From positions 1 to 10,255 of the forward strand of contig JAEWZG010000135.1 of the NCBI GenBank assembly GCA_023395435.1: a stretch of DNA of 10,255 nucleotides, read 5' to 3'. A program made the position numbers and the translations under genes. Every line of letters starts with the position of its first letter. Position 1 is the first letter of the stretch. This DNA comes from Bacillota bacterium. GTDB taxonomy: Bacteria; Bacillota; Clostridia; Oscillospirales; Ruminococcaceae. Under the pieces are notes generated by a model. The model ran no database searches. It was not told where the DNA came from and saw only the letters and a list, made by a program, of their open reading frames with translations. This document shows, one piece after another, positions 6,149 through 10,255 of this stretch.

Positions 6149-6541
6149 TTATTTCTTCGTATCAAACTCATAATCACAATATGAGCAAAAACCGAGATGG
6201 TCTTCATCATTTTTTCCACAGTTAGGGCATACTATACTTGCAGTTATTTTTCCATAACCACAGGTTTTGCATACTGTTACGCCTTCGCCAAGATATTCAC
6301 CACATTCAGGGCAACAAACCTTGTCGTACTCATCGTAGGATAACTCGCCATCCTCAGTAAGTTCTTCTACCAACTCTTCGATAGGCATTTCTGGAATTTG
6401 ATTGTCACTATCGCAGGTACACTCAACAGCATTTCCATCTGCTTCATCATCCTGTGAAATTTTCTCAATTTTTTTAACCTCATTGATATCATCAACAATA
6501 TCTGAATTATCTAATCGGAATAATTTTTTGAAAATACCCAT
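6149..6541 (-). CDS. Uncharacterised protein with two C-terminal zinc ribbons
   Basis: A 130-residue protein I cannot assign to a named family. It begins with a short basic-hydrophobic segment (MGIFKKLFRL), continues through a strongly acidic, probably disordered stretch (about 11-73) that contains CTC at 41-43, and ends in two likely zinc-binding knuckles: CPEC (77-80) with CKTC (91-94), and CPNC (105-108) with CSYC (119-122). Such CxxC pairs are typical of structural zinc ribbons in nucleic-acid or protein-binding modules. It lies between pyrC (20 bases upstream) and pyrF on the same strand, so it is co-transcribed with pyrimidine genes. Whether it acts in that pathway is unknown. An AGGG eight bases upstream supports the start. 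Confidence 0.8.
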   Translation of the reverse strand: MGIFKKLFRLDNSDIVDDINEVKKIEKISQDDEADGNAVECTCDSDNQIPEMPIEELVEELTEDGELSYDEYDKVCCPECGEYLGEGVTVCKTCGYGKITASIVCPNCGKNDEDHLGFCSYCDYEFDTKK

Positions 6542-6561
6542 AGTGTCAACCCTCTCTTAAA

Positions 6562-7836
6562 TTATTTATCGGCGAATATTATTTTGCCTTTTGATATTGT
6601 GTATTTAACCTTGCCTTTAAGCTTTTCACCCTTAAAGACAGAGTTTTTTGATTTTGATAAAAGCTTCTGTGGTTCAACAATCCATATTTTATCAAGATCA
6701 ACAATAGTAAGATCAGCGACGCTACCTTCTTTTATGGTCAAAGGTTCAAGCTTTAAAACCTTTCTTGGATTTTCACTCATAAGCCTCACTATATCAGTAA
6801 GAGTAGCTTTTTTAGTTTCATAAAGCTGTGTCAAAGCCACAGCAAGTGAAGTTTCAAGTCCAACAACGCCATTTGGTGCTTTTTCAAAATCAGCTTTTGC
6901 TTCTTTTGTGTGAGGAGCATGGTCGGTAACAATACAATCTATCGTTCCGTCAAGGACAGCATTAAGAATAGCCTTTCTGTCAGCTTCGGTTCTAAGTGGT
7001 GGGTTCATTCTGTAATCAGCATCACGGCTTAAAAGCTTTTCTTCTGTATAGGTAAAATAATGTGGGCAGGTTTCAGCTGTAACATTATAACCGTTTTTCT
7101 TTGCATCTCTGATAAATTCAACAGCTCCCTTTGTTGAAACGTGTGCAATGTGAATATGTGCATCACATGATGCTGCAAGTGCAATCTCACGTGCTGTGAT
7201 ATAATCTTCGCTTGCTCTGTCCATTCCCGCTACGCCAAGAATAAGTGAAGTCTTGCCCTTGTTCATTATTCCCTTGCCGATAATATTCAAATCCTCACAA
7301 TGAGAAATTACTGTAAGTCCGTTATCGTTTGATAATTCGAGAGCCTGACGCATAAGCTCAGCATTTTCAACAGGTCTTCCATCATCGGATATTGCAATTG
7401 CTCCTGCATTTTTTAAAGCTATATAATCGCAAAGCTGATTGCCGTTCATTCCCTCTGTAATACAAGCAACAGGGAAAACGTCAACGCCAGTGTTCTTTGC
7501 TTTATCAATTATATATGCAATAGTTTCGGCACTGTCAATGCGTGGGTTTGTGTTCGGCATACACGCAACACCAGTAAAGCCACCTGCTGCCGCAGAGGCT
7601 GTTCCTGTGATGATATCCTCCTGCTGAGTGAAGCCAGGATCACGAAAATGAACATGCATATCAAAAAGTCCAGGGCATACCATAAGCTTGCCTTTTCCGT
7701 CAATGACAGTTTCAGCACTTTCGGTAATATCTTCTGACACTGCAGATATCTTACCGTCAGTTATTGCAATATCTGTTAGCTTCTCAAAGCCTTGTATACT
7801 ATCGACCGCAAGAACATTTTTCAAGAGAATATCCAT
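6562..7836 (-). CDS. pyrC: Dihydroorotase (class I)
   Basis: A 424-residue class I dihydroorotase, which interconverts carbamoyl-aspartate and dihydroorotate. The metal-binding signature DMHVHFRDPG lies at 59-68. It is followed by an ISDDGRP loop near 149-155 (bridging Asp), SHCED at 178-182, HIAHVST at 229-235 and VTDHAPHT at 303-310, so the metal and catalytic residues appear complete. An in-frame ATG six codons earlier (7854) exists, but the ATG at 7836 directly follows AAAGGAG with five bases between and gives the family-like start MDILLKN. In the operon it follows the lipoprotein gene by 29 bases. Class I dihydroorotases often depend on or associate with aspartate carbamoyltransferase, and pyrB is not in this window. 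Confidence 0.95.
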   Translation of the reverse strand: MDILLKNVLAVDSIQGFEKLTDIAITDGKISAVSEDITESAETVIDGKGKLMVCPGLFDMHVHFRDPGFTQQEDIITGTASAAAGGFTGVACMPNTNPRIDSAETIAYIIDKAKNTGVDVFPVACITEGMNGNQLCDYIALKNAGAIAISDDGRPVENAELMRQALELSNDNGLTVISHCEDLNIIGKGIMNKGKTSLILGVAGMDRASEDYITAREIALAASCDAHIHIAHVSTKGAVEFIRDAKKNGYNVTAETCPHYFTYTEEKLLSRDADYRMNPPLRTEADRKAILNAVLDGTIDCIVTDHAPHTKEAKADFEKAPNGVVGLETSLAVALTQLYETKKATLTDIVRLMSENPRKVLKLEPLTIKEGSVADLTIVDLDKIWIVEPQKLLSKSKNSVFKGEKLKGKVKYTISKGKIIFADK

Positions 7837-7865
7837 TATTGCTCCTTTATACAAAACTAATTTTA

Positions 7866-8297
7866 TTACTTTATGAATTTAATAGACGCACCATTGAATG
7901 TCAGTGTCAACGTCTTTTTATCTTCACTTAATTCGTATGAAATTGTGCTTTCTTCAGCTTTAAAATCCTTCCACTCTGTTGGTGGATCAAAATCGACAGG
8001 ATCGCATTTCATAGTTATTGTCTTTTCTGACTCGTCAATAACATAGCTTCCGCTTAACATCGGATTACCTGCATCAACATCATACATACTGAATTTCTTA
8101 TCCTTGAAATAAAGCTTTATTGTGAAAGACTCCTTATCGACAGACTCCCACTCAAAATCGCCTTTAATTCCGTTACCTAAAGTTGAATTTTCTTTTTCAG
8201 ATTTATTGCAAGCTGATAAAAGAAACAAGCTTAACGCAATCATTATAATTGACAGAAACATCTTTTGCATCTTCATATTATCAACTCTCATTCTCAT
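7866..8297 (-). CDS. Small predicted lipoprotein
   Basis: A 143-residue secreted lipoprotein. The hydrophobic segment MFLSIIMIALSLFLL is followed by the lipobox LSAC, so signal peptidase II should cleave before Cys30 and anchor the protein to the outer face of the membrane. The mature part is a short polar linker and a roughly 100-residue domain of alternating strands (FTIKLYFKDKKFSMYD, SGSYVIDESEKTITMKC, ISYELSEDKKTLTLTF), resembling a small beta-barrel or lipocalin-like DUF domain; no family is assigned with confidence. The ATG at 8297 overlaps the glucokinase stop (TAATG), suggesting coupled translation. The alternative start at 8276 (MKMQKMF) has a weak GAGAG upstream and a more typical signal length. 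Confidence 0.8.
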   Translation of the reverse strand: MRMRVDNMKMQKMFLSIIMIALSLFLLSACNKSEKENSTLGNGIKGDFEWESVDKESFTIKLYFKDKKFSMYDVDAGNPMLSGSYVIDESEKTITMKCDPVDFDPPTEWKDFKAEESTISYELSEDKKTLTLTFNGASIKFIK

Positions 8298-9262
8298 TAT
8301 TTTTTTGCTTTCCCAAGGAATGCAGCACCAATAATACCAGCGTCATTTCCAAGCTTTGCTATGACAATTTCAGTATTCTTAGGTGAGTTCTTTGTGTAAA
8401 CTTCCTTTGCAACAAGTTCTTTAACTGGCAACAATAAAGCATCACCTTCGTTGCAGACTCCCCCACCTATACAAAGAATTTCAGGTTGGAAAATATTAAT
8501 CATATTTGTAAGACCTACTGCGAGGTATTTAATATACTTGTCCACAACTTCTTTTGCTGACTTGTCGCCTGCTCTCATAGCATCAAAAGCAAGGCGGCCT
8601 GTTACTCTTCCGTCTTCTTCTGACTTTACCATTTCCCACATTTTGCTTGAATTGTCAGCTTCCATAGCTTCCTTTGTCATTCTGATTAGACCTGTTGCTG
8701 ATGAATAAGCCTCAAAACAGCCTTTTCTTCCGCATGAACACTGTGCTCCGTCCACCTCAATAACAGTATGGCCAAGTTCTGCACCAGCATAGTTAAAGCC
8801 AGCGTAGATTTTTTTATCAATTATGATTCCTCCGCCTACTCCTGTTCCAAGAGTAATGCATACAGCACTGCTTGAGCCTTTTGCTGCACCGGCAAGAAAT
8901 TCACCATAAGCAGCTGCATTTGCATCATTTTCAACATATACAGGCTTGATGATAGTTTCCTGAATAAGAGCTGCAAGTGGTGTATTTAAAAAGCCTAAGT
9001 TATTTGAATATTCAATTACTCCTGTATCGCTATTTGCTGTTCCTGGTGAGCCAACACCTATCCATTCAACGTCATCTATTGAGATCCCAGCTTTTGTTAC
9101 AGCTTCAATTGCTGTTTTTGCCATATCATCTGCAATTAACTTTGCTTCACGAGGGCAATTTGTCCTTGTCTTTGCTTTTGAAAGAATATTAAATTCTTCA
9201 TCAACAACACCTGCTGAGATATTTGTTCCACCTAAGTCAATACCAATATAATACTTTTTCAT
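8297..9262 (-). CDS. glcK: ROK family glucokinase
   Basis: A 321-residue ROK (repressor, ORF, kinase) family sugar kinase, most like bacterial glucokinase, which phosphorylates glucose with ATP. The N-terminal phosphate-binding loop IGIDLGGTNISAG is at 6-18, ENDANAAAYGE at 111-121 carries the catalytic Asp113, and LGTGVGGGIII at 138-148 is the second ATP loop. The ROK zinc site is complete: His165 in AELGH plus Cys175, Cys177 and Cys182 in CSCGRKGCFE. There is no N-terminal helix-turn-helix, so it is a kinase rather than a ROK repressor. AAAGGAG nine bases upstream supports the start. It is the first gene of the leftward operon, about 113 bases from the predicted transcription start. Other ROK substrates (N-acetylglucosamine, mannose) cannot be excluded. 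Confidence 0.9.
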   Translation of the reverse strand: MKKYYIGIDLGGTNISAGVVDEEFNILSKAKTRTNCPREAKLIADDMAKTAIEAVTKAGISIDDVEWIGVGSPGTANSDTGVIEYSNNLGFLNTPLAALIQETIIKPVYVENDANAAAYGEFLAGAAKGSSSAVCITLGTGVGGGIIIDKKIYAGFNYAGAELGHTVIEVDGAQCSCGRKGCFEAYSSATGLIRMTKEAMEADNSSKMWEMVKSEEDGRVTGRLAFDAMRAGDKSAKEVVDKYIKYLAVGLTNMINIFQPEILCIGGGVCNEGDALLLPVKELVAKEVYTKNSPKNTEIVIAKLGNDAGIIGAAFLGKAKK

Positions 9263-9316
9263 AATTAATTTCTCCTTTATATTTTTACTGTTGACATATG
9301 ATTTTACGCACTTTAT

Positions 9317-9338
9317 ATCATCAGAAAATTCTTATGAT
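9317..9338. promoter_or_regulatory. Imperfect palindrome in the operon leader
   Basis: A 22-base inverted repeat with ATCAT and ATGAT outer arms and a GAA/TTC inner pair, matching at 9 of 11 symmetrical positions. It lies about 40-60 bases downstream of the predicted operon start. It could be an operator or a weak RNA hairpin; AT-rich sequence makes chance occurrence fairly likely. Confidence 0.3.
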
Positions 9339-9381
9339 TATAAATATTCCCTATATGAAAATTGAAAGTTTAAACAAAAAT

Positions 9382-9410
9382 ATTATAACATTTCAGCCAA
9401 TGAAAGTCAA
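9382..9410 (-). promoter_or_regulatory. Promoter of the glucokinase-pyrimidine-ruvX operon
   Basis: On the minus strand, TTGACT (9405-9410), a 17-base spacer and a perfect TATAAT (9382-9387). The predicted start is near 9375, giving a leader of about 113 nt before the glucokinase ATG. The leader has no terminator-like hairpin with a U run and no anti-antiterminator pair, so a PyrR-type attenuator is not evident. Confidence 0.8.
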
Positions 9411-9469
9411 TGAAAACAACCACCACAAAGGCTCACAGAAGTACTTATAAAATGTTAGTATTTGCATTA

Positions 9470-9498
9470 TTGACGTTTTAATCATATTATGATATTAT
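9470..9498 (+). promoter_or_regulatory. Promoter of the tRNA pair
   Basis: TTGACG (9470-9475), a 17-base spacer and TATTAT (9493-9498) place the start near 9505, only a few bases before the tRNA-Ala 5' end. A perfect 13-base palindrome (ATCATA-T-TATGAT, 9481-9493) occupies the spacer and touches the -10 element; whether it binds a regulator is unknown. Confidence 0.7.
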
Positions 9499-9508
9499 TA
9501 TTTCACTC

Positions 9509-9584
<76 letters not shown>

Positions 9585-9590
9585 AAAAAT

Positions 9591-9667
9591 GAAGGTGTAG
9601 CTCAGCTGGTCAGAGTACCTGCTTGACATGCAGGGGGTCGGTGGTTCAAGTCCACTCATCTTCACCA
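9591..9667 (+). tRNA. tRNA-Val (anticodon GAC)
   Basis: A 77-nt tRNA with an encoded CCA end, six bases after tRNA-Ala and presumably processed from the same transcript. Acceptor stem GAAGGTG pairs with CATCTTC. The anticodon stem CCTGC/GCAGG encloses TTGACAT, with anticodon GAC at 9625-9627, which reads GUC and GUU. The T arm GGTGG/CCACT with loop TTCAAGT is intact. Confidence 0.96.
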
Positions 9668-9719
9668 TAAATTCTAACAACTATTTAACATTTCATAATT
9701 AATGAAAAAGGAGATTATT

Positions 9720-9941
9720 ATGAAAATAAAACACATTTTTCTAACCATAGGATCTGCAATGATTATTGGAGGGTTGGGATTTGTAATTTATGCATTAGGT
9801 CATCCTGAGATGTCTGCTTCTTTTTCACTAACAAAAACATATGCCATATACTTATCTTACGTTTTTATTGCTTTAGCATTAATAGTAATTTCTATTATTT
9901 TGTTTATTAAAGATAAAAGACGTAAGCAAATTTCAAAGTAA
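9720..9941 (+). CDS. Small two-helix membrane protein, unknown function
   Basis: A 73-residue protein with two predicted transmembrane helices (about residues 5-26 and 42-63), a short polar loop containing GHPEMSASFSLTKT, and a basic tail (KDKRRKQISK). The positive tail suggests both termini are cytoplasmic. I do not recognise a family. An in-frame ATG at 9702 lies before the AAGGAG (9708-9713), so the start at 9720, six bases after that site, is preferred. It lies 52 bases after tRNA-Val with no terminator or separate promoter visible between, so it may be expressed by read-through from the tRNA promoter. Confidence 0.7.
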   Translation: MKIKHIFLTIGSAMIIGGLGFVIYALGHPEMSASFSLTKTYAIYLSYVFIALALIVISIILFIKDKRRKQISK

Positions 9942-10023
9942 TTAGTTAAACGCACTATTTATCCATTTTAAAACAATATAAGAAGTTGTTATTATTTTCA
10001 ACAATGTTAACTTAAACAAATAT

Positions 10024-10053
10024 AAAAACGGAGGAAATTATTCCTCCGTTTTT
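10024..10053. terminator. Bidirectional rho-independent terminator
   Basis: A near-perfect inverted repeat, AAAAACGGAGGAA (10024-10036) and its complement (10041-10053), with a four-base ATTA loop. A/T runs on the outer flanks make it usable from both strands. It separates the rightward membrane-protein gene from the leftward Rrf2-type gene. Confidence 0.92.
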
Positions 10054-10058
10054 TATAA

Positions 10059-10255
10059 TTATAGATCGGTAAGATTATCAAAGGTGCATTCTTCAAGCTT
10101 TTTGTCAACAATATCTGAAATTTCCTTGAAAACCTTCTGATACCGGCAGGAGCCTGATGCTCCACGTGAGCAAGGGTAATTCACATCAAGACAGCGGTTT
10201 AGCATATATGTACCCTCAACAGCTTCGATTACTTCTTTAAGGGTAGTATCCTCAG
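10059..10255 (-). CDS. Rrf2 family transcriptional regulator, C-terminal part
   Basis: The last 64 or so codons of a leftward gene that is cut by the right edge; the stop is TAA at 10059-10061. The translation contains EVIEAVEGTYML, then three cysteines in the arrangement C-x6-C-x7-C (CLDVNYPCSRGASGSC), and ends KKLEECTFDNLTDL. The EAVEG segment, the three-cysteine cluster and the terminal short-helix LxDL ending are typical of Rrf2 family regulators (IscR, NsrR, CymR relatives). In many of these the three cysteines ligate an iron-sulfur cluster, so this one may sense iron-sulfur status, redox or nitric oxide. The DNA-binding domain lies outside the window, so its target class cannot be judged. 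Confidence 0.82.
   Translation of the reverse strand, partial: EDTTLKEVIEAVEGTYMLNRCLDVNYPCSRGASGSCRYQKVFKEISDIVDKKLEECTFDNLTDL

Noticed and set aside
9291..9319. Plus-strand promoter TTGACA-17-TATATC
   Set aside because: The -10 lacks the key last T, the site is about 190 bases from the tRNAs, and a better promoter sits immediately before them.
9691..9707. Terminator between tRNA-Val and the membrane protein gene
   Set aside because: The TTTCAT/ATGAAA hairpin has only six A/T-rich pairs and no T run follows it.

Overview
The window looks like a chromosomal segment of a low-GC, anaerobic Clostridia member, most likely of the Ruminococcus/Oscillospiraceae type. The evidence is the AT-rich composition, strong Shine-Dalgarno sites, type 1B dihydroorotate dehydrogenase with a PyrK electron-transfer subunit, a ROK glucokinase, a DUF1292 protein and an Rrf2 regulator. 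The genus is inference.

Layout. Bases 1-590 hold no ordinary gene. A near-consensus sigma-A promoter at 597-625 fires leftward into them, and the transcript would carry six degenerate copies of a GGAGYGAGTCC box. Most copies sit exactly 8 nt before a start codon of a very short ORF. A divergent promoter (684-712) drives a DUF1292 gene (751-1107) with a cysteine-rich tail. It is followed by a ~190-nt structured RNA with its own extended -10 promoter and terminator (about 1163-1400), best read as 6S RNA. Next come two overlapping half-size TauE/SafE membrane genes (1615-2321).

The centre is one long leftward operon starting at a consensus promoter (9382-9410). In transcription order it carries ROK glucokinase, a small lipoprotein, pyrC, a zinc-ribbon protein, pyrF, pyrK, pyrD, a histidine phosphatase and ruvX. 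Gaps are mostly under 30 nt, and two junctions are TAATG stop/start overlaps. PyrC, PyrK-PyrD and PyrF supply four polypeptides of de novo UMP synthesis (dihydroorotase, the two DHODH subunits, OMP decarboxylase). carAB, pyrB, pyrE and pyrR are not in the window, and I see no PyrR-type attenuator. ruvX runs tail-to-tail into the second TauE/SafE half with a 14-bp overlap.

Right of the operon promoter, on the plus strand, are tRNA-Ala(GGC), tRNA-Val(GAC) and a 73-residue two-helix membrane protein. A shared bidirectional terminator (10024-10053) separates this from the 3' end of a leftward Rrf2-family regulator cut by the window edge.

Most of the window is ordinary housekeeping. The parts that best merit a second look are the leftward leader with repeated start-site boxes, the split transporter, and the uncharacterised zinc-ribbon and lipoprotein genes embedded in the pyrimidine operon.
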